Shown: positions 47,786 through 55,826 of the stretch, one piece after another
Numbering within the stretch: position 1 is the first letter of the stretch
Layout of the letters: the number at the start of each line of letters is the position of its first letter
Source: DATBLE01 sp963764565
GTDB lineage: Bacteria > Actinomycetota > Thermoleophilia > Gaiellales > Gaiellaceae
Assembly: GCA_963764565.1 (NCBI GenBank)
Contig: CAVXTD010000023.1
Coordinates: 1-64,000, forward strand
Length of the DNA stretch: 64,000 bases
Direction: 5' to 3'
Notes under the pieces: generated by a model
Databases searched by the model: none
Seen by the model: the letters and a program-made list of their open reading frames with translations, nothing else
Told to the model about the DNA's origin: nothing
Position numbers and translations under genes: made by a program

Positions 47786-49467
47786 CGGCACCGGCGGCCC
47801 TCGACCCGATCACCACCGAGGTGATCCGCAACGCCCTCAACTCGGCGGCGGAGGAGATGAACGCGACGCTCGTCCGGTCGGCCTACACCTGGATCATCTA
47901 CGAGCTCCGCGACTGCTCGGTCGCGCTGCTCGACGCCGAGCACCGGGTGCTCGGCCAGTCCTCGGGGTTGCCGATCTTCCTCGGGAATCTCGAGGTCTGC
48001 ACCCGGCTGACCGAGGAGCTGTACGGCCGCGAGGTGTGGAAGCCGGGCGACGTCTGGGCGCTCAACGATTCCTACCTCGCGGGCACGCATCTGAACGACA
48101 TCTCGGTCTACTCGCCGATCTTTCGGGACGACGAGCTGATCGGCTTCGGCGCCTCGCGGGCGCACTGGCTCGACGTGGGGGCGAAGGATCCGGGCTCGCC
48201 GATGGACTCGACGGACATCTGGCAGGAAGGGCTCAGGATGGGTGCGCTCAAGGTGGTCGAGGGAGGTCGGGTGCGGGAGGACGTCGTCGACCTGCTCGGG
48301 CGCAATTCGCGCTTCTCGTATCCGGCGCGCGGCGACCTGGCGGCGCAGATCGCGTGCGCACGGACGGGCGAGAAACGGCTCTGTGCGATCGTCGAGCGCT
48401 TCGGGCTCGAGACCGTGCAGGCGGCGCGGGACGAGATCTTCGCGCAGACCGAGCGGATCGAGCGCGCCGCGATCGCGGCTCTGCCGGACGGGGTCTACGA
48501 GGCGGAGGGCTGCATCGACAACGACGGTCTCGACGACGAGCCGGTCTTCATCCGGCTGAAGGTGACCGTGGCCGGCGAGCTGCTCGAGATCGACCTGACC
48601 GGGACGGACGACATGCAGCGCGGTCCCGTCAACTGCGGCCACGCCCAGGCGATCTCCGCGTGCCGCGTCGCGTACAAGCTCTTGATCGACCCCGACCGGC
48701 CGCCGAACGGCGGAGCGTTCCGCCCGCTCGACGTGAAGGTCAGGAAGGGGTCGCTGCTCGCGGCCGAGGAGCCCGCGCCGTGCGCTTGGTACTTCACGAC
48801 GCTGGGGCTGCTGATCGACCTCGTCGTGAAGGCGCTCGCCCCCGCGATCCCGGAGCAGGCGGCAGGTGCCAGCTACGGCGACTCGATGGTGTTCGGCGCC
48901 GCCGGAATCGACCCGCGCAGCGGCACGCTCTTCTTCCACCTGGAGCCGACCGTCGGCGGCTGGGGCGCGTGGCGCGGCTCCGACGGGGAGAGTGCCCTGA
49001 TCAACAACGTCAACGGCGCGATGAAGGACTTTCCCGTCGAGATTCTCGAGACGAAGGTGCCGCTGCGCGTCCGCCGCTACGGAAAGCGGCCGGACTCCGG
49101 CGGTGCGGGACAGTGGCGGGGCGGCAACGGCGTCGTCCGGGAGTTCGAGCTCCTGTGCGACGAGGCGGTTGTCTACCTGTGGTGGGAGCGGTCGAAGACA
49201 CCCGCATGGGGGCTGTTCGGCGGGCACGACGGCGCACCGCCCGAGGTCGTGATCAACCCGGGTCGCGACGACGAGCAGCGAACGTTCAAGAGTGCCGGGA
49301 TCACGCTCCGTCGCGGCGACATCGTGCGCGGAGCGACCGGCGGCGGCGGCGGCTACGGCGATCCGGCCGAGCGAGACCGGACGGCGATCGCCGAAGACAT
49401 CGCGAGTGGAGACCTGACACCCGAGGCCGCGAAGCGGCTCTACGGCTACGAGGAAGGAGCGGTATGA
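47782..49467 (+). CDS. hyuB: Hydantoinase B subunit (copy 3)
   Basis: A 561-residue intact protein. It opens DPITTEVIRNALNSAAEEMN, followed by ATLVRSAYTWIIYELRDCSV, DVWALNDSYLAGTHLNDISV and RAHWLDVGAKDPGSPMDSTD. The middle has DLTGTDDMQRGPVNCGHAQA. The end has RRYGKRPDSGGAGQWRGGNG, GATGGGGGYGDPAERDRTAI and EAAKRLYGYEEGAV. All family blocks are uninterrupted. Its ATGA junction with the cupin gene and GTGA junction with hyuA show coupled translation. It should be the partner of HyuA copy 3. Confidence 0.95.
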   Translation: MTAPAALDPITTEVIRNALNSAAEEMNATLVRSAYTWIIYELRDCSVALLDAEHRVLGQSSGLPIFLGNLEVCTRLTEELYGREVWKPGDVWALNDSYLAGTHLNDISVYSPIFRDDELIGFGASRAHWLDVGAKDPGSPMDSTDIWQEGLRMGALKVVEGGRVREDVVDLLGRNSRFSYPARGDLAAQIACARTGEKRLCAIVERFGLETVQAARDEIFAQTERIERAAIAALPDGVYEAEGCIDNDGLDDEPVFIRLKVTVAGELLEIDLTGTDDMQRGPVNCGHAQAISACRVAYKLLIDPDRPPNGGAFRPLDVKVRKGSLLAAEEPAPCAWYFTTLGLLIDLVVKALAPAIPEQAAGASYGDSMVFGAAGIDPRSGTLFFHLEPTVGGWGAWRGSDGESALINNVNGAMKDFPVEILETKVPLRVRRYGKRPDSGGAGQWRGGNGVVREFELLCDEAVVYLWWERSKTPAWGLFGGHDGAPPEVVINPGRDDEQRTFKSAGITLRRGDIVRGATGGGGGYGDPAERDRTAIAEDIASGDLTPEAAKRLYGYEEGAV

Positions 49468-50030
49468 AGACGGCGCAAGCCACACCCGAACAGATGGAAG
49501 CCCGGACGGCGCGGTTCGCCCAGCTCGGGCTCTGGGACGTTCAGCACAATCCGAAGCTGCCGCAGGAGGCGCGCGACCTCGTCTACGCGCGCAGTCTGCT
49601 CGCGATCACCTCGCCGCGCGAAGCCGAGGGCCCGCTCGCAAACTCTGCGCCGATCCGCGACGTCGACTTCACGTTCCACATCGCCGAGTGCCCGCCGGGC
49701 CAGGGCCCGGGTCTCCATGCGCACCACGCGACAACCGAGACCTTCTTCTGCCTCGACGGCAGCTTCCGCATCTCCTGGGGCGACCACGGCGAGCACGAGA
49801 CGATTCTCGAGCGCTGGGACACGGTCTCGGTGCCGCCCGGGGTGGTGCGCGCCTTCCAGAACGTGAGCGAGGAGACGGCGCATCTGCTGATCCTCGTCAC
49901 CGGCGGGGTCAGCGACATGAACGACATCGCCATGACTCCCGAGTACCGCGAGCGGCTGGCCACATTCGGCCCGGACGTGGTGCCGGAGCTCGAGGCAACG
50001 GGACTTCGCTTCGACGCCGGAGTCGCCTGA
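49464..50030 (+). CDS. Cupin-domain protein of the hydantoinase operon
   Basis: A 188-residue protein from ATG 49464, with AAGGAGC upstream inside the hyuB end. The N-terminal helical part contains EQMEARTARFAQLGLWDVQH. The cupin barrel has motif 1 PGQGPGLHAHHATTETFFCL (metal-binding His-x-His) and motif 2 RWDTVSVPPGVVRAFQN. The length and metal-binding motif resemble small regulatory or isomerase cupins. Its stop overlaps the amidohydrolase ATG (TGATG). The role in the pathway is unknown; it could be a dioxygenase-type, epimerase or sensor cupin. Confidence 0.82.
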   Translation: MKTAQATPEQMEARTARFAQLGLWDVQHNPKLPQEARDLVYARSLLAITSPREAEGPLANSAPIRDVDFTFHIAECPPGQGPGLHAHHATTETFFCLDGSFRISWGDHGEHETILERWDTVSVPPGVVRAFQNVSEETAHLLILVTGGVSDMNDIAMTPEYRERLATFGPDVVPELEATGLRFDAGVA

Positions 50031-51037
50031 TGCTCGACGGGATCTTCGTCTTCGACAACGCGATCCACTGCTACGACATGTCGGACGAGAACCTGCGCGA
50101 GGACGCGCCGGATGCGCGCTACTCGCGCGACCTGCTCCTGGCGATGGGCGCAGGCGGCCGCTGGGCGGCGTACAACGACGGCTCGATCGAGTTCAAGCGC
50201 CGCTGGACGGTCGAGGAGCTGTACGAGATGGTTTTCGTCGATGCGCCCACCGACATGGCGATGGTGCAGGTGGTGCCGATCTTCGACTGGTTCAAGGACA
50301 CGTTCGCGCCGGTCCTGACCCAGCACGCGATGGCGCAGCGCTATCCCGACCGGGTGGTCTTCTGCGGCGGCGTCGATCCGATGTGGCAGGGCGTCGACGC
50401 GGCGCTCGAGCAGCTCGACTGGCAGGTCAAGGAGCTCGGCGCCCGCTCGATCAAGTTCTACAACGGCCACGTCCAGGGCTCCTGGGCCTGCGACGACCGG
50501 GAGCTCGCGTACCCGCTCTACGAGCGCTGTCTCGAGCTCGGCGTGGACGTGATCCAGTTCCACAAGGGAATCCCCTTCGGGCTCATGGACCTCGAGGCGA
50601 TGCGGCCGAACGACTTGCAACGGCCGGCGCGCGACTTCCCGGAGCTCAACTTCGTCGTCCACCACCTGGCGCTTCCCTACTTCGAGGAGGCGGTCTGGAT
50701 CGCCGCGCGCTTCCCGAACATCTACCTGTCGCTCGCCTCGAACCTCAACTTCACGCTGATCGCGCCCCGGCAGGTGCAGCAGCAACTCGGGCAGCTGCTC
50801 CAGATGGTCGGCTCCGAGAAGCTGTGTTACGCCTCCGACGCCGCGCTGTCAGGTGGGCCGGCGCCGTACCTGCATGCGTTCATGGAGATCGAGATCCCCG
50901 ACGATCTGCGCGATGGCTTCGGCTATCCGCAGATCACGCGGCGCGACCGCGAGAACATCCTCGGGCTGACCTTCGCGCGGCTGATGAAGATCGACGTCGA
51001 GGCCAAGCAGGCCGAGCTCGCCGCCGCGCCCGCCTGA
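50030..51037 (+). CDS. Amidohydrolase-2 family (ACMSD-like) metal hydrolase
   Basis: A 335-residue TIM-barrel protein. It opens IFVFDNAIHCYDMSDENLRE; the family's usual HxH at this point is here AIHCYD, with one His. It continues VFCGGVDPMWQGVDAALEQL, SIKFYNGHVQGSWACDDREL, FVVHHLALPYFEEAVWIAAR (His pair) and LCYASDAALSGGPAPYLHAF (Asp). The family includes decarboxylases such as ACMSD and hydrolases. It is coupled by TGATG on both sides to the cupin and hyuA copy 4. It may decarboxylate or hydrolyse the product of ring opening. The modified first metal motif deserves caution. Confidence 0.85.
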   Translation: MLDGIFVFDNAIHCYDMSDENLREDAPDARYSRDLLLAMGAGGRWAAYNDGSIEFKRRWTVEELYEMVFVDAPTDMAMVQVVPIFDWFKDTFAPVLTQHAMAQRYPDRVVFCGGVDPMWQGVDAALEQLDWQVKELGARSIKFYNGHVQGSWACDDRELAYPLYERCLELGVDVIQFHKGIPFGLMDLEAMRPNDLQRPARDFPELNFVVHHLALPYFEEAVWIAARFPNIYLSLASNLNFTLIAPRQVQQQLGQLLQMVGSEKLCYASDAALSGGPAPYLHAFMEIEIPDDLRDGFGYPQITRRDRENILGLTFARLMKIDVEAKQAELAAAPA

Positions 51038-53067
51038 TGGCAACGCGGCTGGGAGTCGACGTCGGCGGCACCTTCACCGACCTGATCTTCTACGACGACA
51101 CCACGGGCGAGGTGCGCGTCTCGAAGGAGCCGACGACGCCCGCGGCTCCCGAGGAAGGTGTGCTCGCGGCCGTCGCAGCTGCAGTTTCGCGCGAGCAGCT
51201 GGGCGCAGCCGCCTACTTTCTGCACGGGACGACGGTCGGCCTCAACTCCCTGCTGACCAGGACCGGCGCGGTCGTCGGCCTGCTGGCGACGCGCGGCTTC
51301 CGCGACGTCCTCGAGCTGGCCCGCGGCGACCGCGGCGACCCGTACAACCTCTTCTGGCGCCAGCCCGAGCCGCTCGTGCCACGCCGTCTGCGCCTGCCGG
51401 TGACCGAGCGGATCCGCGCGAGCGGGGAGGTCTGGACCGAGTTCGACGGGGACGATGTGCGTGCGGCCGCCGAGATCTTCGCCGCCGAGGGCGCTACCTC
51501 CGTGGCGGTGGCGTTTCTGAACTCGTATGCGAACCAGGCTCACGAGCTCGCCGCCGAGCAGGCTCTGCGTGCCGCCGGCTTCGACGGCGAGATCTCGCTC
51601 TCCCACCGCATCTCCGGCGAGTACCGCGAGTACGAGCGCACTTCGACGACGGTGATCGACGCTTACGTGCGGCCGAGGATGGCCACCTACCTGCGCGCGC
51701 TCGACGGCCGCCTCCGCGAAGCGGGCTTTGCGGGCGAGACCCTCGTCACCCGCTCGGGCGGCGGTGCGACGACATTCGCGGAGGCCGAGGCTCGGCCGTT
51801 CGAGACGATCATGTCCGGGCCGGTCGCCGGGGCCGAAGGGGCGGGCGAGCTCGCGCGCCGGCTCGGGCTCGACGAGGTGATCACCGCCGACGTCGGCGGG
51901 ACGAGCTTCGACACCTGCCTCGTGAGCGGCGGCCGGCCGCAGCTCATGTACGAGGGCAGCGTCGAGGGGATGCCGGTACAGAGCCCCTGGGTGGACGTGC
52001 GCTCGATCGGCGCCGGCGGGGGCTCGCTTGCGCGCGTCGACGTGGGCGGACTCCTCAAGGTCGGCCCGGGCAGTGCAGGGGCCGTTCCCGGCCCGGCCTG
52101 CTACCGCCGCGGCGGAACCCAGCCGACGGTCACTGATGCCGCCTTCGTCCTCGGCATGCTCGGCGAGGGGAAGCTGGCGAGCGGGATCGAGCTCGACCGC
52201 GGGCTTGCGATAGCCGCGCTCGAGCCGCTCGCCGACCGGCTCGGGCTGACGATCGACGAGACGGCCCGCGGCGTGCTCACGATCGCCGCCGCAAACATGG
52301 CGAACGCGATCCGCGAGATCACGATCGAGCGCGGACGCGATCCGCGCGGCGCGGTGCTGATGCCGTTCGGCGGGGCGGGGCCGCTGTTCGGCACGCTGCT
52401 GGCGCGTGAGCTCGATCTGCGCGAGATCATCGTGCCGGCGCACGCGGGTAACTTCTCCGCCTGGGGCCTGCTCGGCGCCGACCTGACACAGACGGCGGCG
52501 CGCACGCGGATCATCCGCCTCGAAGGCGATGCAGTCGAGGACGCCGACGCCGTTCTCGGGGAGCTGTTCTCCGATCTCGCCGGCCGCGCCGACTCGCGGG
52601 GCGAGCATGTTCGCGAGGCGAGGCTCGACATGCGGTACGTCGGCCAGGAGCACTCGCTGACGGTTGCCGTGCCGACCCGCGCGGACGGCACACTCGGCGC
52701 CGACCTGGAGGAGATCCGAGCCGTCTTCACGGCCGACTACGACCGCACGTTCGGTCATGTGATGGACGAACAGGTCGAGATCGTCTCGCTGCGCGCGACG
52801 GTCCGGACGCCGCTCCGACGCCGAGCCGCCGAACTTGCTGCGCCCGGCCCCGCGCATGGCGGCGGCGAGATCCAGGCCTGGTCGTTCACGCGTGGCGAGC
52901 TGCTGCCGTTCCGGATCCTCGACCGGGCCGAAATCGCCGCCGAGGGGCTCGCCGGCCCGGCTGTCGTGGTGGAGGAGACGGCGACGACCTATCTGGACGC
53001 CGAGTTCACGGCTCGCCCGGAGCCGGGAGGCGTTCTCCGGATCAGCGACACGAAGGGGGCACGATGA
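51037..53067 (+). CDS. hyuA: Hydantoinase A subunit (copy 4)
   Basis: A 676-residue intact protein. Motifs: LGVDVGGTFTDLIFYDDTT near the start, FLHGTTVGLNSLLTRTGAVV, ITADVGGTSFDTCLVSGG, VRSIGAGGGSLARVDVGG, GPGSAGAVPGPACYRRGGTQ and LMPFGGAGPLFGTLLARELD. The C-terminal domain ends GPAVVVEETATTYLDAEFTA. The many differences from copy 3 indicate an old divergence and probably a different ring substrate. It is coupled to the amidohydrolase gene (TGATG) and to hyuB copy 4 (ATGA). Confidence 0.95.
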   Translation: MATRLGVDVGGTFTDLIFYDDTTGEVRVSKEPTTPAAPEEGVLAAVAAAVSREQLGAAAYFLHGTTVGLNSLLTRTGAVVGLLATRGFRDVLELARGDRGDPYNLFWRQPEPLVPRRLRLPVTERIRASGEVWTEFDGDDVRAAAEIFAAEGATSVAVAFLNSYANQAHELAAEQALRAAGFDGEISLSHRISGEYREYERTSTTVIDAYVRPRMATYLRALDGRLREAGFAGETLVTRSGGGATTFAEAEARPFETIMSGPVAGAEGAGELARRLGLDEVITADVGGTSFDTCLVSGGRPQLMYEGSVEGMPVQSPWVDVRSIGAGGGSLARVDVGGLLKVGPGSAGAVPGPACYRRGGTQPTVTDAAFVLGMLGEGKLASGIELDRGLAIAALEPLADRLGLTIDETARGVLTIAAANMANAIREITIERGRDPRGAVLMPFGGAGPLFGTLLARELDLREIIVPAHAGNFSAWGLLGADLTQTAARTRIIRLEGDAVEDADAVLGELFSDLAGRADSRGEHVREARLDMRYVGQEHSLTVAVPTRADGTLGADLEEIRAVFTADYDRTFGHVMDEQVEIVSLRATVRTPLRRRAAELAAPGPAHGGGEIQAWSFTRGELLPFRILDRAEIAAEGLAGPAVVVEETATTYLDAEFTARPEPGGVLRISDTKGAR

Positions 53068-54788
53068 CCGCGACCGAGACGGTGGTGTACCGCGGCGGCC
53101 TGGCAGGCGAGCACGACGCGGCCGAGGCGGATCCGATCACGACGGAGGTGATCCGGCACGGCCTCAACTCGGCCGCCGAGGCGATCAAGCGCACGCTCGT
53201 TCGCACCTCGATGTCGCCGATCATCTATGAGGTCCTCGACTTCGCCGCCGTTCTGTACGACCGGCGGATGCGACTCCTGGCGCAGGCGCCGAGCCTGCCC
53301 TTCTTCATGGGGACGATGAGCTTTTGCATCGAGGCCGCAGTCGAGGAGGTGGGCGGCGAGGACCGGCTCGAGCCGGGCGACGTGATTCTCCTGAACGATC
53401 CATACAAGACGGGATCCCATCCCCAGGACGCCGCGGTCGTGATGCCCGTCTTCCTTGCCGGCGGCGAGCTGGTCGGGTACGCGGCGATCAAGGCGCACTG
53501 GCTCGACATCGGCGCGAAGGAGATCTACTGCACCGACACAACGGACGTCTTCCAGGAGGGCACGATCTTTCCGGGCGTCAAGCTCTACAGCGCCGGCCGC
53601 CTGGTCGAGGACATCCAGAAGATGGCGATCGCGAACTCGCGGCTGCCGAAGTTCGTGCTCGGAGACATCAACGCCGAGGTCGCGGGGGTGCGCGCGGGCG
53701 CACGCGAGCTGGTGCGGCTCGTCGAGCGCTACGGCCTCGACACGTTCCTGACCTGCGTCGAGCGGATGTACGACCACGGCGAGACGGTCGTGCGGAGCTA
53801 CCTCGAGCGGCTCCCGGATGGGCGCTACATCGGGCGCGGTGAGATGGACGACGACGGGATCACGTCCGACCCGATCCCGTTCGAAGTCGTGCTCGAGATC
53901 GACGGGACGACCGCCAGGCTCGACTTCAGCGGTGCTCCGGCGGCGCGGAAGGGGCCGGTGAACTGCCCGATCGCCTCCACGGTCTCGGCCGCGCGCGTGA
54001 TCATGACGATGCTCGCGGGCGGCGGCGAGGCGCCGAACGAGGGTCACTTCCGGCCGATCGAGGTGATCTCGCGGCCCGGCTCGATGTTCCACGCGTTGTC
54101 GCCCGCTCCCTGCTTCCTCTACGGCTGGCCGGCGATGCAGGCGACCGAGGCCGTGCTGAATGCGGTCGCGGACGCGATGCCGGAGGCGGTCTGCGCCTGT
54201 TCGGGGGGCGATCTGGCCGCGGTCATGTGGTACGGCGTGCGGGAGGAGAGCGGCGCGTTCTGGGCCGACGGCTCACCGCACCCGGTCGGCCAGGGCGCCT
54301 CGATCCATGGCGACGGGCAGAGCGCCCGGCTGCACCACATCGAGGCGGCGACGCGCTTCGCGCCGCTCGAGGTGTGGGAGCAGAGGAACCCGTGGCTGAT
54401 GGAGCGCTGCGAGCTGGCGACGGACTCGGGCGGGCCGGGGCGCCATCGCGGCGGTCTCGGAGTCGAGATGGCCTTCCATTTTCTCGAGGACGCGTACGCG
54501 ATCTCGACGATCGAGCGGACGAAGAACGCGCCCTGGGCGCTTGCGGGCGGCCTTCCGGGCAAGCCGAACAGCGGCGAGCTCCGTCTCCCCGACGGGACGG
54601 TGCAGCCGGTCGCCAAGGCGACGGGCCTCGCGCTGCCGAAGGGCTCGACGTTCACGATCCACTGCGGAGGCGGGGGAGGGTACGGCCCGCCGTCGGAGCG
54701 CGACCCGGAAGCGGTGCGCCGTGACGTGCGTGAGGGCTACGTCAGCGAGGAAGACGCGCGCAAGCACTACCCCCACGCCTTCGCATGA
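53064..54788 (+). CDS. hyuB: Hydantoinase B subunit (copy 4)
   Basis: A 574-residue intact protein from ATG 53064. It has a 20-residue N-terminal lead, then ADPITTEVIRHGLNSAAEAI, KRTLVRTSMSPIIYEVLDFA, GDVILLNDPYKTGSHPQDAA and AIKAHWLDIGAKEIYCTDTT. The end has GRHRGGLGVEMAFHFLEDAY, IHCGGGGGYGPPSERDPEAV and SEEDARKHYPHAFA. It pairs with HyuA copy 4. Its stop overlaps the NifU-like gene start (ATGA). Confidence 0.95.
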   Translation: MTATETVVYRGGLAGEHDAAEADPITTEVIRHGLNSAAEAIKRTLVRTSMSPIIYEVLDFAAVLYDRRMRLLAQAPSLPFFMGTMSFCIEAAVEEVGGEDRLEPGDVILLNDPYKTGSHPQDAAVVMPVFLAGGELVGYAAIKAHWLDIGAKEIYCTDTTDVFQEGTIFPGVKLYSAGRLVEDIQKMAIANSRLPKFVLGDINAEVAGVRAGARELVRLVERYGLDTFLTCVERMYDHGETVVRSYLERLPDGRYIGRGEMDDDGITSDPIPFEVVLEIDGTTARLDFSGAPAARKGPVNCPIASTVSAARVIMTMLAGGGEAPNEGHFRPIEVISRPGSMFHALSPAPCFLYGWPAMQATEAVLNAVADAMPEAVCACSGGDLAAVMWYGVREESGAFWADGSPHPVGQGASIHGDGQSARLHHIEAATRFAPLEVWEQRNPWLMERCELATDSGGPGRHRGGLGVEMAFHFLEDAYAISTIERTKNAPWALAGGLPGKPNSGELRLPDGTVQPVAKATGLALPKGSTFTIHCGGGGGYGPPSERDPEAVRRDVREGYVSEEDARKHYPHAFA

Positions 54789-55054
54789 TCGCCGAGGTTC
54801 TCGACCGGCTCGAAGAGTTGCGGCCCGCGCTGGACGCGCACGCCGGCGGGGTCGAGCTCATCGGCGTGGAGCGCGGCGTCGTCCGGCTCCGGTTCACGGG
54901 CATGTGCACCGGCTGTCCGCTCCGGCCGCTGACGACGGCATCGACGATCCGGCCGGCTCTGCTCGCCGTCGACGGGATCACCGCCGTCGAGATCGAGGGC
55001 TCGCGGATCTCGGCAGAGGCCGAGGCGCGCCTTGCCGCCGCCTTCAGCAGATGA
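54785..55054 (+). CDS. NifU C-terminal-domain protein (Nfu-like)
   Basis: An 89-residue single-domain protein. Residues 1-40 and 52-80 form the alpha/beta Nfu fold (HAGGVELIGVERGVVRLRF). The cluster-binding CxxC is GMCTGCPLRP (Cys41, Cys44). Family members carry Fe-S clusters to target proteins. Free-standing small Nfu domains are common in oxygenase and acetone-carboxylase-like operons, but none of the neighbouring enzymes here shows an obvious Fe-S site. It overlaps hyuB by ATGA and the racemase stump by ATGA, so it is a true operon member. Whether it matures or senses something is open. Confidence 0.88.
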   Translation: MIAEVLDRLEELRPALDAHAGGVELIGVERGVVRLRFTGMCTGCPLRPLTTASTIRPALLAVDGITAVEIEGSRISAEAEARLAAAFSR

Positions 55055-55200
55055 GGATCGAGATGCGGATTGTCGTGATCGACCCGAACACGAGTGACGA
55101 GATGAGGTGCCGCATTCACGAACTACTCGACGCGCTCAGGCGCGTGGTCATGCCGACGGCCGGACCCGCTCGGGCCGTCGGCGCCGGGGGCCCCGTGTGA
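55051..55200 (+). pseudogene. N-terminal stump of a hydantoin/Asp-Glu racemase
   Basis: A 49-codon frame from ATG 55051, or more likely ATG 55063, gives MRIVVIDPNTSDEM, the signature start of hydantoin racemase and the wider Asp/Glu racemase family (MRI..INPNTS). It continues HELLDALRRVVMPTAGPARA and stops inside a terminator. The family needs about 230 residues and two catalytic cysteines, so this is a remnant after deletion of the remaining four fifths. Hydantoin racemases usually sit with hydantoinases, which supports the identification. Confidence 0.65.
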
Positions 55201-55214
55201 ACGGGACCCCCTTT
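55186..55214 (+). terminator. Terminator of the long hyu operon
   Basis: The stem GGGGGCCCCGT/ACGGGACCCCC (one mismatch) with loop GTGA is followed by TTT. It lies at the end of the racemase stump and before the convergent membrane-protein gene. Confidence 0.7.
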
Positions 55215-55227
55215 CGAAGACGACCGG

Positions 55228-55660
55228 CTACGCCGCGGGCGGCGGCTTCTTGCCCATCTGCATCTCTTTCGGAGCATCGCCCGACCAGCGCAGGAAGCCG
55301 CCGGCCCCGATCGCGATCGCGAGGATCAGGCCGACCCACGCCGGCCAGTGCCGCGCCTCGTTGTCGACGAGGAACTTGATCACTGTGAAGAGCAGAACAC
55401 CCGCTGCCAGGCCCGGCGGAGAGCATCGCCGGCTTGATCGGCAGCTCGACCTTCACGCCGAAGATCTGCGCCGCCTCCCAGAGGAGCAGAGCGATCGTCA
55501 ACAGCCCGACCAGGATGCCCCAGCCGTGCCAGCCGGAACGGCTGCCGCAGACGGAGCCGAAACACACCTGCTGCCAGTCGAAAAAGAGGAAGATGAACAG
55601 CAGCAACCCCGCTCCCGCAAGCAGCTGGGAGGAGCGGCTCATTCCCTTGAGTTGATCCAT
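55228..55660 (-). CDS. Small four-helix membrane protein, one frameshift
   Basis: ATG 55660 is preceded by CGGAGG. The product starts MDQLKGMSRSSQLLAGAG and has membrane helices LLAGAGLLLFIFLFFDWQ, HGWGILVGLLTIALLLWEAA, and (after a shift near 55430) LAAGVLLFTVIKFLVDNE and HWPAWVGLILAIAIGAGGFL. It ends with a short Lys/Pro tail KKPPPAA. The repaired length is about 144 residues. It resembles DUF-type small membrane proteins of actinobacteria; function is unknown. It is divergent from lexA. Confidence 0.7.
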
Positions 55661-55766
55661 TCAGAGCCTCCGAAGAAGTGGGATGGATGCCTTATCTCAT
55701 ACGGCACCTCCCTCAGCAAGGCAGACGGGCCGGACGGAGGAGTCCCGCCGCCTGGCACGTTCGGCC

Positions 55767-55795
55767 TTGACGCTGTCCGATACTCCCGCTACTCT
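55767..55795 (+). promoter_or_regulatory. lexA promoter
   Basis: TTGACG (55767-55772), a 17-base spacer and TACTCT (55790-55795) form a good sigma-70-type promoter. The SOS box begins at the very next base, so LexA would cover the start of transcription. Confidence 0.75.
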
Positions 55796-55809
55796 CGAAC
55801 ACATGTTCG
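55796..55809. promoter_or_regulatory. SOS box (LexA operator)
   Basis: CGAACACATGTTCG is an exact match to the Gram-positive/actinobacterial LexA site CGAAC-N4-GTTCG. It sits 17 bases before the proposed lexA start, consistent with autoregulation. Confidence 0.9.
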
Positions 55810-55826
55810 CCCACGAAGGGAGCGCT

